Assembly: GCA_039182125.1 (NCBI GenBank)
Contig: JBCDCH010000041.1
Span: forward strand, 1-34,588
From: Planctomycetota bacterium
Lineage (GTDB): Bacteria; Planctomycetota; Phycisphaerae; Tepidisphaerales; Tepidisphaeraceae
Reading direction: 5' to 3'
Length of the DNA: 34,588 bases
Positions 1 to 7,467 of the stretch are shown piece by piece. Below the pieces are notes generated by a model, which was given only the letters and a program-made list of their open reading frames with translations, was not told the DNA's origin and made no database searches. Position numbers and translations under genes: made by a program. Position 1 is the stretch's first letter. Every line of letters begins with the position of its first letter.

Positions 1-423
1 AACTCGACGGTGATGGTCATCGAGTCGGCCGACCGGTTCGGGCTCTCGCAGTTGCACCAGTTGCGGGGACGTGTGGGTCGTGGAGAGCACGCGAGCTTTT
101 GCGTGTTGGTCAGCGACGCGACGACGCCGGACAGCCAGGAGCGGATCGCCGCGATGTGCCGGACTAACGACGGGTTCGAGATCGCCGAGACCGACCTGAA
201 ACTCCGCGGCCCCGGCGACTTCTTCGGCACCCGCCAGCACGGCCTGCCACCGATGAAGATCGCCGACGTGACCAAGGAGTTGGAGCTGCTCAAGGTCGCG
301 CGGGACGACGCGGCCGCCCTGCTCGAAGATGATCCAAACCTTGAGAAGCCCGACCACGCCGCCCTGCGTAACGCTCTGCTGCGAACTTACGGCGAAACGC
401 TCGATCTCGCGCAGGTCGGCTAA
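1..423 (+). CDS. recG: ATP-dependent DNA helicase RecG, C-terminal part (5' end outside window)
   Basis: The frame is open from base 1 and ends at TAA 421-423, so only the last 140 codons are present. The residues shown include helicase motif VI, QLHQLRGRVGRG, followed by the RecG-typical stretch LRGPGDFFGTRQHG and a C-terminal helical tail. RecG is a superfamily 2 helicase that remodels stalled replication forks and Holliday junctions; it acts on DNA in the cytoplasm. The Mfd helicase shares motif VI, but the FGTRQHG segment and the short C-terminus favour RecG. The stop codon touches the palindromic element that follows. Confidence 0.93.
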   Translation, partial: NSTVMVIESADRFGLSQLHQLRGRVGRGEHASFCVLVSDATTPDSQERIAAMCRTNDGFEIAETDLKLRGPGDFFGTRQHGLPPMKIADVTKELELLKVARDDAAALLEDDPNLEKPDHAALRNALLRTYGETLDLAQVG

Positions 424-498
424 ACCGCGTTGCGGAGCAACGCAGCTAGGCGCAATGCGAAAGTGCCGCGCCTAGCTGCGTTGCTTCGCAACGCGGTT
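423..498. repeat. Palindromic element A, copy 1 (nested hairpins)
   Basis: Two 31-base arms, 423-453 and 468-498, are inverted complements with a single mismatch, separated by 14 bases. Each arm carries its own small hairpin: GCGTTGC-GGA-GCAACGC on the left and GCGTTGC-TTC-GCAACGC on the right. The element can therefore fold as one long hairpin or two short ones. The inner part contains CTAGGCGC...GCGCCTAG. No T-tract follows, so a simple intrinsic terminator is unlikely. A related element lies at 6539-6597. Confidence 0.85.
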
Positions 499-515
499 CG
501 GAATGCGACACTGTT

Positions 516-2162
516 TTGGAACGTCCGTCGATCGCGTGGGTGTTGTACGATGTGAGCGTGAAACCCACGACGTTCGAGCAGCGGGTCGAGGTGCCGATCA
601 CGGGGCTGGTCTGTGCGGACAAGCACGATCTGGACGTGAGTTTTTCCCTGCGCGTGCGGCTCAACGACACGGCGGCGGACCGGGCGGCGTTTTCGGAGCG
701 CTTCGGCGATGAGCCCGACGTGGGGCGGTTTCTCATCGACACGCTGCGGCCGACGGCGGACCTGCTGACCGACGTGCTCGACGCGGCGGACATCACCGCG
801 GACACCAGCGTGCTCGAGGAAAAGCTCACCGCCGAAGCCCGGCGTGCTTTGTTCGCACATGGCTTGGCCGTGCTTGCTCCAATCGAATGCACCGCGACGA
901 GCAACACGCTGCGCCGTGCCCGGCTCGAAGCGATCGCTGAAGAGGAAGCGTCGCGACGGTCCGAGGCCCAGGCCGAGCAGCTCCGCCGCGCCGCCGCCCT
1001 GCTTGAGGACTTCCGCAGAACCGGCGCCCCGGTCGGCGACCTGCTGGCCAACGTCGATGCCGCCGAACGCGGCGGGATGGTGCAGAACCTGCTGCGTGCC
1101 TCGGCGGCGGAGACCACCGACTGGACCCTGCACATCGTCAGCGGAGAAACCACCGCCCGGGTGGAACGCACCAGAATGCAACTGGAGCAGGTCGCCCCAA
1201 TGAGCAGCGCCCTTGGCCCCTTGCGGAGCATCACTGTCGTCGGGGCGGGCCGATACATCGGTGCCCAACGTGGCGTGTGGGTGGATCACGGACACGGGCC
1301 GGCTGCGTTGGAGTGGACCGAGTCGGGCGGATTGGGCTTCAATGCAGCAGCGGTGCAATCGGAGCCGGGAGGTCAATGGGCGAAGATTGTCGCCACGCAC
1401 GGCGAGTTCGGCGTGATCCAATGGCAACTGGGCGAAGCTACCCGGCAGATCGCCGCCCCGCCCGCACGGTGCCCACACTTCCTGCCCGACGGACGCTTGC
1501 TGTTCAGTTCAGGCCCTGAAGTGATCGTGGATCAATCCGTTATCACCGAACTGCCCAACGAGGTCGTCGCGGTCGTGACGGTGGATCGACGGCTGGCGGC
1601 GGTCGGGGCAGACGGGGCGGTGGTGCTGCTCGACGCGAACACGCTTGAAGTGCTCAAGAAGTTCTCGGTCGGCAAGTCGGTGAAACACGCTGCGGCGTTG
1701 CCGTGGCTCGGGTCGGCGCGGCTGGTGCTGGCAACAGACGCGGGGGTGAGCGTGATTGGGCCGGACGACGGGTTGAGCCTGGATCGGTCGGTCCCCGGCG
1801 GGTGCAAGGTCGTCGCGGCGACGGCGGACACGATCGCAGCGGTCACCGGCGATCGGCAACGGGTGCTGTTGTTCTCGACGTGGGACGCGGCGGCGGAACC
1901 GGAGACGATCTACGTCACCGCGAAGACGAAGCATCGCGACGGCGATCTGGCGTTCTCCTTTAGAACGTCCACGGATGAAACCGCGGGCGTCGGGTCAGAA
2001 TCCCAGCGTCGTGGCCGCCTCGCGGATCGGCTTTTCACAACCGGCGAGCGTGACAACGAGGCCCGTGAGCAGCAGCGCGATCATCCATCTTTGACGGGTC
2101 ATGGCAGGCCGCTACCATGCCGGCGGAGTCGCCATGCGTCAAGAAAAAGACATCACGATTAG
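516..2162 (+). CDS. Uncharacterised protein: SPFH-like domain, coiled coil and beta-propeller-like C-terminus
   Basis: I do not recognise a named family for the whole protein. Residues about 15-130 resemble an SPFH/Band-7 fold: beta-rich start, conserved-looking RVRLND segment, then a helical part ending with the typical 'ARRALFAHGLAVL' pattern. Residues about 125-170 are Ala/Glu/Arg-rich and probably coiled coil. Residues about 235-480 show repeating short hydrophobic strands (for example TVDRRLAAVGADGAVVLLD) like a WD40 or PQQ-type propeller. No membrane segment or signal peptide is evident. The first start in frame is TTG 516; GTG 552 or 558 are equally possible. The tail after about residue 480 has non-coding-like composition, overlaps a small opposite-strand gene, and a one-base shift would stop at TAG 1961-1963. 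The true 3' end is therefore uncertain. Confidence 0.6.
   Translation: MERPSIAWVLYDVSVKPTTFEQRVEVPITGLVCADKHDLDVSFSLRVRLNDTAADRAAFSERFGDEPDVGRFLIDTLRPTADLLTDVLDAADITADTSVLEEKLTAEARRALFAHGLAVLAPIECTATSNTLRRARLEAIAEEEASRRSEAQAEQLRRAAALLEDFRRTGAPVGDLLANVDAAERGGMVQNLLRASAAETTDWTLHIVSGETTARVERTRMQLEQVAPMSSALGPLRSITVVGAGRYIGAQRGVWVDHGHGPAALEWTESGGLGFNAAAVQSEPGGQWAKIVATHGEFGVIQWQLGEATRQIAAPPARCPHFLPDGRLLFSSGPEVIVDQSVITELPNEVVAVVTVDRRLAAVGADGAVVLLDANTLEVLKKFSVGKSVKHAAALPWLGSARLVLATDAGVSVIGPDDGLSLDRSVPGGCKVVAATADTIAAVTGDRQRVLLFSTWDAAAEPETIYVTAKTKHRDGDLAFSFRTSTDETAGVGSESQRRGRLADRLFTTGERDNEAREQQRDHPSLTGHGRPLPCRRSRHASRKRHHD
1995..2102 (-). CDS. Predicted tiny lipoprotein, 35 residues
   Basis: This minus-strand frame starts at ATG 2102 and stops with TGA at 1997-1995. 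It has a textbook lipoprotein signal: a basic N-terminus (MTRQRW), a hydrophobic core (IALLLTGLVVTL) and the lipobox LAGC, with the acceptor Cys at residue 22. Only 14 residues (CEKPIREAATTLGF) would remain after processing, similar in scale to entericidin-like peptides. It is divergent from the MATE gene and overlaps the doubtful tail of the upstream plus-strand gene. No strong Shine-Dalgarno site is visible. A chance hydrophobic frame is possible, but signal and lipobox together make a real gene plausible. Confidence 0.5.
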   Translation of the reverse strand: MTRQRWMIALLLTGLVVTLAGCEKPIREAATTLGF

Positions 2163-2233
2163 CTCGGTCGCCATTCGCGACCGCTCGTGCTGATCCTTTT
2201 CCTTGCTCGCCCCCTCCGCCAACCCGGCTCCCC

Positions 2234-3739
2234 ATGTCACTCGAAGAAGCTCAACCGCAAACGACCGGTACGGACGTACCTGTCACCACCGGCCCCACGC
2301 CGCTCGCGGAGCTGCTGCGAATCGCCGGGCCGACCGTCGCCACGATGGCCGGCTTCACGATCATGCAGTTCGTGGACACGCTGATGATCGCCGCATACGG
2401 CCGGCAGAACGGCAGCGTCCTCGAACCGACCGCCGCGACCAACGGCGGTCTCGCCGCGTTTGCCATCGTCTGCATCGGCGTTGGTACCACGACCATCGTC
2501 AACGCGCTGGCCAGCCAGTGCTACGGCGGCAAGCGGTTCGCACGCTGCGGCCGGTTCATGTGGCAAGGCGTCTGGTTCAGTGTCGGATACGCACTGCTCG
2601 TGTTGCCGTTCACGTTCCTGGGCGGGCCGATCTTCAACGCGGCCGGCCACTCGCCGGAGCTGGTCGCCCTCGAGGTGCCGTACTTTCGCATCTTGCTGTA
2701 CTTCACCGTGATCCGCCTACTGGTCGGCACGGTCGGGCAGTTCCTCATCGCGATCGACATGGCGATGTGGACGCTGCTGGCCGCACTGTTTGCGATCGCG
2801 GCGAACGTGCTGTTCAACTGGCTTCTCATCTTCGGCAACGCCGGGTTTCCACGGATGGGTGTGGCCGGGGCTGCGTGGGCAACGAACCTGGCGGCGCTGG
2901 TGGAGCTCGCGGTGCTCGCGGCGATCTGTCTCAGGCCGGTCGTCCGCAAGTTCGGCATCACCGACTGGAAGCTGCGCATGCCCGCGATGGGCCGGCTGGT
3001 GCGGATCGGGTTGCCCAGCGGGTTTCAGTTTGCCGCGGACGTCTGGCCGTGGGCGATCTTCCTGGGCGTGGTGATGGCGACTTTCGGCGAGGAGGCGATG
3101 GCGGCGAACCTGTTCATGTTCCGCTTCCTGATCACCAGCTTCCTCCCAGCGGTCGGCATCAGCATCGCGGTGACCGCGCTGGTCGGCCGGTACGTCGGCG
3201 CACGCGACATCCCCACCGCCAAGGCCCGCGCCTGGCTCGGGTTCAAGATCGTCCTCGCGTGGCTGGTGATCCCCGGCGTGCTGTACCTGCTGTTCCCGAC
3301 GGCGCTCATGCGGCTCTTCACCGACGACCCGGAAGTCCTTCGGCTCGGGGCGTGGCTGCTGTGGATCTGCGTCGGCTACCAGTTCTTCGACGCGATGTAC
3401 ATCACCTACGCCCACGCCCTGCGCGGGGCGGGTGACACGCTGGTGCCGGCGCTGTTCACCGGCGGACTTTGCTGGGGGATGCTCGTGGGCGGCGGGTCGC
3501 TGGTGGCGTGGTTGCTGCCGAGCTGGGGCATCTTCGGGCCATGGGTGATCGCCTGCGTCTACGGCGTGACGCTGGGGATCTTCATGGTGGTGCGGTTCCA
3601 CTACGGCAAGTGGCAACGCGAGAAGCCGGCGGCGTTCGTCCAGGCATCGGAGACACCCGAGTTCGAAGTCACCGCGCCGGCAGATACGATGCAATCTGAG
3701 CAACGGCAGGCCGTGCCTGCCCTACAAGAGACGCGATGA
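2234..3739 (+). CDS. MATE family efflux transporter
   Basis: A 501-residue integral membrane protein with about 12 hydrophobic segments, of the size and arrangement of NorM/DinF-type antiporters. These export drugs or other cations in exchange for Na+ or H+. Supporting features are the opening LAELLRIAGPTVATMAGFTIMQFVDTLM region, the half-repeat starting near LVRIGLPSGFQF, and the YAHALRGAGDT motif typical of MATE proteins. ATG 2234 is chosen because the frame upstream lacks membrane-protein character. The last codons overlap ileS by four bases (ATGA, 3736-3739), so translation is probably coupled. The final 15 codons include a small palindrome (3705-3721) and look like added sequence. Substrate cannot be told. 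Confidence 0.9.
   Translation: MSLEEAQPQTTGTDVPVTTGPTPLAELLRIAGPTVATMAGFTIMQFVDTLMIAAYGRQNGSVLEPTAATNGGLAAFAIVCIGVGTTTIVNALASQCYGGKRFARCGRFMWQGVWFSVGYALLVLPFTFLGGPIFNAAGHSPELVALEVPYFRILLYFTVIRLLVGTVGQFLIAIDMAMWTLLAALFAIAANVLFNWLLIFGNAGFPRMGVAGAAWATNLAALVELAVLAAICLRPVVRKFGITDWKLRMPAMGRLVRIGLPSGFQFAADVWPWAIFLGVVMATFGEEAMAANLFMFRFLITSFLPAVGISIAVTALVGRYVGARDIPTAKARAWLGFKIVLAWLVIPGVLYLLFPTALMRLFTDDPEVLRLGAWLLWICVGYQFFDAMYITYAHALRGAGDTLVPALFTGGLCWGMLVGGGSLVAWLLPSWGIFGPWVIACVYGVTLGIFMVVRFHYGKWQREKPAAFVQASETPEFEVTAPADTMQSEQRQAVPALQETR
3705..3721. repeat. Short perfect palindrome at the 3' end of the MATE gene
   Basis: GGCAGGC-CGT-GCCTGCC forms a 7-bp hairpin with a 3-base loop, 14 bases upstream of the ileS start codon. 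It lies within the coding sequence of the MATE C-terminus. It could affect ileS translation initiation or be a repeat insertion. Confidence 0.6.
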
Positions 3740-6531
3740 GTGACACCAAGAGCTACAAAGACACGCTGAACCTGCCGAAGACGGACTTTCCGATGAAGGC
3801 CGCACTGGTCACGCGCGAGCCGCAACGGCTCGCGAACTGGCAGGAGCACGGGTTGTACGACGCGCTGATGGCGGCGCGGGAGGACGCCGACCTGTTCGTC
3901 CTGCACGACGGGCCGCCCTTTGCCAACGGCGACATTCACCTCGGCCATGTGGTCAACAAGGTGCTCAAAGACGTCGTGCTGCGCTACAAGTCGATGGCCG
4001 GGTTCAAGACGCCGTACGTCCCCGGGTGGGACTGTCACGGCCTGCCGATCGAACACAAGATCCAACAGAAGCTCGGGCCCAAGCTGCGCGAGATGTCCAA
4101 GCCCGACGTCCGCAAGCTCTGCCACGAACACGCGCAGAAGTTCATCGACATCCAGAGCAAGCAGTTCCAACGCCTCGGCATCCTCGGCGACTGGGCGAAC
4201 CCCTACGCGACGATGGCCCCGGCCTACGAAGCATCGACGCTCGAAGTCTTCGCCAAGTTCGTCGAGCACGGCCTGGTCTACAAACAGCTCAAGCCCGTCG
4301 CGTGGTCCATCGAAAACCGAACGGCCCTCGCCGACGCGGAGCTGGAATACGCGGACCGGACCGATCCGTCGGTGTACGTCGAGTTCGCCGTAGCGAACCC
4401 GGGCGCGGTCAAGGGGCAGTTCGAGCTGCGTGACCCGGCGAGCGTGTCGCTGATGATCTGGACGACGACGCCGTGGACACTGCCGGCCAACCTCGCGATC
4501 GCGGCGGGGCCGAGCGTGGAGTACGCGTTCGTGAAGTTTGATGACGAGGCCAAGGGCCGCATCACGATCGTCGCGGCCGACCTTGTCACCAAACTCTTCG
4601 GCGAGCGCGAGCACACCGTCCTCAAGACCGTCCCCGGCGAGCAGATCGTCGGCATGGAATACCGCCATCCGTTCGTCGGGCGGACCGGCAAGGTCTGGGC
4701 CGCCGAGTATGTCACGACCACCGAAGGCACCGGCCTGGTCCATACCGCGCCGGGCCACGGCGAGGAGGACTACGGCCTCGGCCGGCAGGTCGGCCTCGAC
4801 GTGTACTGCCCCGTCCAACCCAACGGCCGCTTCGACTCGACCGCGCCCAACTGGCTCACCGGACTCTCCGTCTGGGAGGCCAACGACGCGATCATCGACA
4901 AGCTCGACGAACTCGCGGTGCTGTTCAAGAAGACCGACTACCCCCACAGCTACCCGCACGACTGGCGCAGCAAGACGCCGATCATCTACCGCGCGGCCGA
5001 GCAGTGGTTCATCGCGCTCGACAAGCCGTACACCGTCGGCGGCAAGACCGCGACGCTGCGGGAACGTGCCCTGGAATCGCTCGACGCGGTGCGGTTCTTC
5101 CCCGACTGGGGCAAGGCCCGCCTGCGTGGGATGCTCGAAAACCGCCCCGACTGGTGCGTCTCGCGGCAACGGGCGTGGGGCCTGCCGATCCCGGTGTTCT
5201 ACGGCGACGACGGCAAGCCGCTGCTGACGGTCGACAGCGTGAAAGCCGTGAGCAAAGCGTTCGCGCAGCGTGGCAGCGATGCGTGGTTCACCGACGAGCC
5301 GAAGGATTTGCTCGGCGGCAGCTTCCGCTACCCGCCGGGCTTTGCGGCGGAGAAGCTCACCAAGGAGACCGACATCTTCGACGTCTGGTTCGAGTCCGGC
5401 TCGTCTTGGCGACGCGTGCTCGGCGACAACAACGACCTGCGCTGGCCGGCCGACCTTTACCTCGAAGGCTCCGATCAACACCGCGGGTGGTTCCAGCTGT
5501 CGATGCTCTGCTGTCTGGGCGCGTTCGGCATGCCGCCCTTCGATGCGATCCTCACGCATGGCTTCACCGTCAAACCCGACGGCACCAAAATGTCCAAGAG
5601 CGACAAGGAGTACGTCACCGCCACCCAGGAGATCGACCGCCACGGCGCCGACCTGCTGCGCCTCTGGACGTGCAGCGTCGACTATCAGGGCGACATGGCG
5701 GTCAGCCCGAAGGTGCTGGCCGACTTCGGCGATCGCTACCGCAAGATCCGCAACACGCTGCGGTTTTTGCTGGGAAATGTGAGTGATTTCGACCCGGCGA
5801 CCGATGCGGTCGACGTCGCTCCTGACTCGCTCGACGGCTGGTTCGCGTGGAAGATCGACGAACTCATCCGCGAGATCACTGCGGCGTACGAGTCGTACAA
5901 GACCCACCGCGCCTTCGCCCTGCTCTACGACTTCTGCAACGTCACCGTCAGTACGATCTACGGCAACGCGATGAAGGACCGCCTTTACTGCGAAGCCCCG
6001 GACAGCCCGCTGCGTCGGCGGTGTCAGACGGTGCTGCGTCGGGCACTCGAAGCTGTGACGACGCTGCTCGCGCCGATGGCGATCTACACGGCCGATGAGG
6101 TGTGGGAGTTCACGCCGAAGACGCCGGACGGGCAGTGGAGCGTGCACCTCGCGGCGTTGCCGAAAGCGGCCGGAATGGCGCAGCGTGATGAATGGGCGAC
6201 GTTGATGCGTCTGCGCGATGACGCCTTGGGTCAGTTGGAAAAGCTCAAGGCCGACGTCGGATTGAACAAGTCGACCGACGCGGAGGTGCGGTACACACTC
6301 ACCGCAGAGACGCGGCGCTGGCTCGAACCATATGGCGTCGACCTCGCCGACCTCGTCGCGGCCGGCTCGTGCGGCATCGTGGATGGCGACGTGGACACGG
6401 TACAAGTCATCGACCGTCGTGAGGACTACGCCCTGTGTGCCCGAAGCCGCAAGCGTACGCCCGACGTCGGCAGTGACCCGGAGCACCCCGAACTTTCGGC
6501 GCGAGATGCGGCCGTGGTGAAATCGCTCTGA
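3736..6531 (+). CDS. ileS: Isoleucyl-tRNA synthetase
   Basis: A 931-residue class I synthetase that charges tRNA-Ile in the cytoplasm. The ATP-binding HIGH signature is HLGH at residues 68-71 and the KMSKS loop is exactly KMSKS at 618-622. The editing (CP1) domain lies between about 190 and 400 and includes WTTTPWTLPAN. The anticodon-binding helical domain follows KMSKS. Length matches the bacterial short-type enzyme. The C-terminal zinc finger is degenerate: in the register where E. coli has four Cys ligands, this protein has C901, S904, S921 and D924, although surrounding residues (RTPDVGSDPEHPEL, ARDAAVV) are well kept. Start ATG 3736 overlaps the MATE stop, implying coupling. Confidence 0.97.
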   Translation: MSDTKSYKDTLNLPKTDFPMKAALVTREPQRLANWQEHGLYDALMAAREDADLFVLHDGPPFANGDIHLGHVVNKVLKDVVLRYKSMAGFKTPYVPGWDCHGLPIEHKIQQKLGPKLREMSKPDVRKLCHEHAQKFIDIQSKQFQRLGILGDWANPYATMAPAYEASTLEVFAKFVEHGLVYKQLKPVAWSIENRTALADAELEYADRTDPSVYVEFAVANPGAVKGQFELRDPASVSLMIWTTTPWTLPANLAIAAGPSVEYAFVKFDDEAKGRITIVAADLVTKLFGEREHTVLKTVPGEQIVGMEYRHPFVGRTGKVWAAEYVTTTEGTGLVHTAPGHGEEDYGLGRQVGLDVYCPVQPNGRFDSTAPNWLTGLSVWEANDAIIDKLDELAVLFKKTDYPHSYPHDWRSKTPIIYRAAEQWFIALDKPYTVGGKTATLRERALESLDAVRFFPDWGKARLRGMLENRPDWCVSRQRAWGLPIPVFYGDDGKPLLTVDSVKAVSKAFAQRGSDAWFTDEPKDLLGGSFRYPPGFAAEKLTKETDIFDVWFESGSSWRRVLGDNNDLRWPADLYLEGSDQHRGWFQLSMLCCLGAFGMPPFDAILTHGFTVKPDGTKMSKSDKEYVTATQEIDRHGADLLRLWTCSVDYQGDMAVSPKVLADFGDRYRKIRNTLRFLLGNVSDFDPATDAVDVAPDSLDGWFAWKIDELIREITAAYESYKTHRAFALLYDFCNVTVSTIYGNAMKDRLYCEAPDSPLRRRCQTVLRRALEAVTTLLAPMAIYTADEVWEFTPKTPDGQWSVHLAALPKAAGMAQRDEWATLMRLRDDALGQLEKLKADVGLNKSTDAEVRYTLTAETRRWLEPYGVDLADLVAAGSCGIVDGDVDTVQVIDRREDYALCARSRKRTPDVGSDPEHPELSARDAAVVKSL

Positions 6532-6538
6532 TTCAAGT

Positions 6539-6597
6539 AACCGTGTTGCCACGCAACACGAGGCCGACCGCGCCTCGCGTTGCGTGGCAACGCGGCT
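6539..6597. repeat. Palindromic element A, copy 2 (nested hairpins)
   Basis: Arms 6539-6564 and 6572-6597 match as inverted complements at 23 of 26 positions, with a 7-base spacer. Each arm again contains its own hairpin: GTGTTGC-CAC-GCAACAC and GCGTTGC-GTG-GCAACGC. The GCGTTGC-N3-GCAACGC core is shared with 423-498 while the three-base loops differ yet stay complementary between arms. It sits between ileS and purN. Confidence 0.8.
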
Positions 6598-6610
6598 ACT
6601 TTGTTATCGC

Positions 6611-7231
6611 ATGAACGAACGTTCGCCCATCGCCGTCCTGCTCTCCGGCTCCGGCAGCACGCTGCAGAACCTCATCGACCACGGCTTTCACATCGCGAAG
6701 GTCGTGAGCAGTCGGCCGGGCGTGCGCGGGATCGAACGGGCCGAGGCGGCGGGGATTGCGACAACCATCGTCGAGCGGAAGACCTTCGGGAGTGACGAAG
6801 CGTTCAGCGACGCGGTGTTCGCCGAGTGCGAAGGCGCGGGACTGATCTGCATGGCCGGCTGGCTGCGCAAGGTCGTCGTGCCGGCGGCATGGGAAGGCCG
6901 GGTGCTCAACGTGCATCCCTCCCTGCTCCCCGCCTTCGGCGGCCCCGGCATGTTCGGCCACCACGTCCACGCCGCCGTCCTCGAACGCGGCTGCAAGATC
7001 ACCGGCTGCACCGTTCATCTGGTCAACAACGCCCTCGACGAAGGACCCATCCTCGCCCAACAAGCGGTCGAAGTTGCAGACGACGAAACACCAGAGTCAC
7101 TAGCCAACAAGGTCCAATCCGCCGAGCGCGAGCTCTACCCGAGAACGATCTTGGCCTATCAGCAGCAGGTCGCTATGTTGGGGAAATTATCAAGCCCGAA
7201 ACGATGCGAGATAACGTCGACCGACTTGTGA
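6611..7231 (+). CDS. purN: Phosphoribosylglycinamide formyltransferase
   Basis: A 206-residue GAR transformylase that transfers a formyl group from 10-formyl-tetrahydrofolate to GAR in de novo purine synthesis. The phosphate-binding N-terminus reads LLSGSGSTLQNLI. The catalytic Asn-His-Asp set is visible: N100 and H102 in NVHPSLLPAF, and D143 in NNALDEGPIL. ATG 6611 begins nine codons inside the open frame; upstream sequence belongs to the palindromic element, so 6611 is preferred. The C-terminus runs about 15 residues past the usual end and overlaps the next gene by 28 bases. No other pur gene is nearby. Confidence 0.95.
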   Translation: MNERSPIAVLLSGSGSTLQNLIDHGFHIAKVVSSRPGVRGIERAEAAGIATTIVERKTFGSDEAFSDAVFAECEGAGLICMAGWLRKVVVPAAWEGRVLNVHPSLLPAFGGPGMFGHHVHAAVLERGCKITGCTVHLVNNALDEGPILAQQAVEVADDETPESLANKVQSAERELYPRTILAYQQQVAMLGKLSSPKRCEITSTDL

Positions 7232-7467
7232 CTGACACGCCGTTCCAACCATTCGTCTTGTCCTTTGAGAACGGCGAATCAATCCGAATCACTCACCCGC
7301 GGCACATTGTGTACCGCATAGACATACCAGGCGAGTACGGTTTCATGGCCGTTCAATCCGGTCGCTTTTTCATCGGCAACTTTGATGGCGTGAACAACAT
7401 CCAACTGATTGACTACGACACGCAGGCGGCGTCCAAAGGAAGTTCTAACGGACATCACCCCGAATGA
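7204..7467 (+). CDS. Small uncharacterised protein, 87 residues
   Basis: The frame starts at ATG 7204 inside the end of purN and ends at TGA 7465-7467, overlapping the 3' end of hyuB on the other strand by 13 bases. The sequence has a 'TPFQPFVLSFENGESIRITHP' pattern (an F-x-P-F-x-[LI]-x-[LF]-x-[ND]-G motif) and a C-terminal predicted beta-rich part. This resembles small proteins commonly seen in multiple copies in planctomycete genomes; function is unknown. No signal peptide or membrane segment. Confidence 0.6.
   Translation: MRDNVDRLVTDTPFQPFVLSFENGESIRITHPRHIVYRIDIPGEYGFMAVQSGRFFIGNFDGVNNIQLIDYDTQAASKGSSNGHHPE

Noticed and set aside
2103-2142. TTGACG as the -35 box of the small lipoprotein gene
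   Set aside because: The matching -10 position reads CATGGT, and the start would fall almost on the start codon; too weak to call.
3601-6552. Very long minus-strand open frame (983 codons) antisense to ileS
   Set aside because: Arg/Val/Gly-rich with no recognisable motifs; expected shadow of a high-GC gene. IleRS on the plus strand has clear catalytic motifs.
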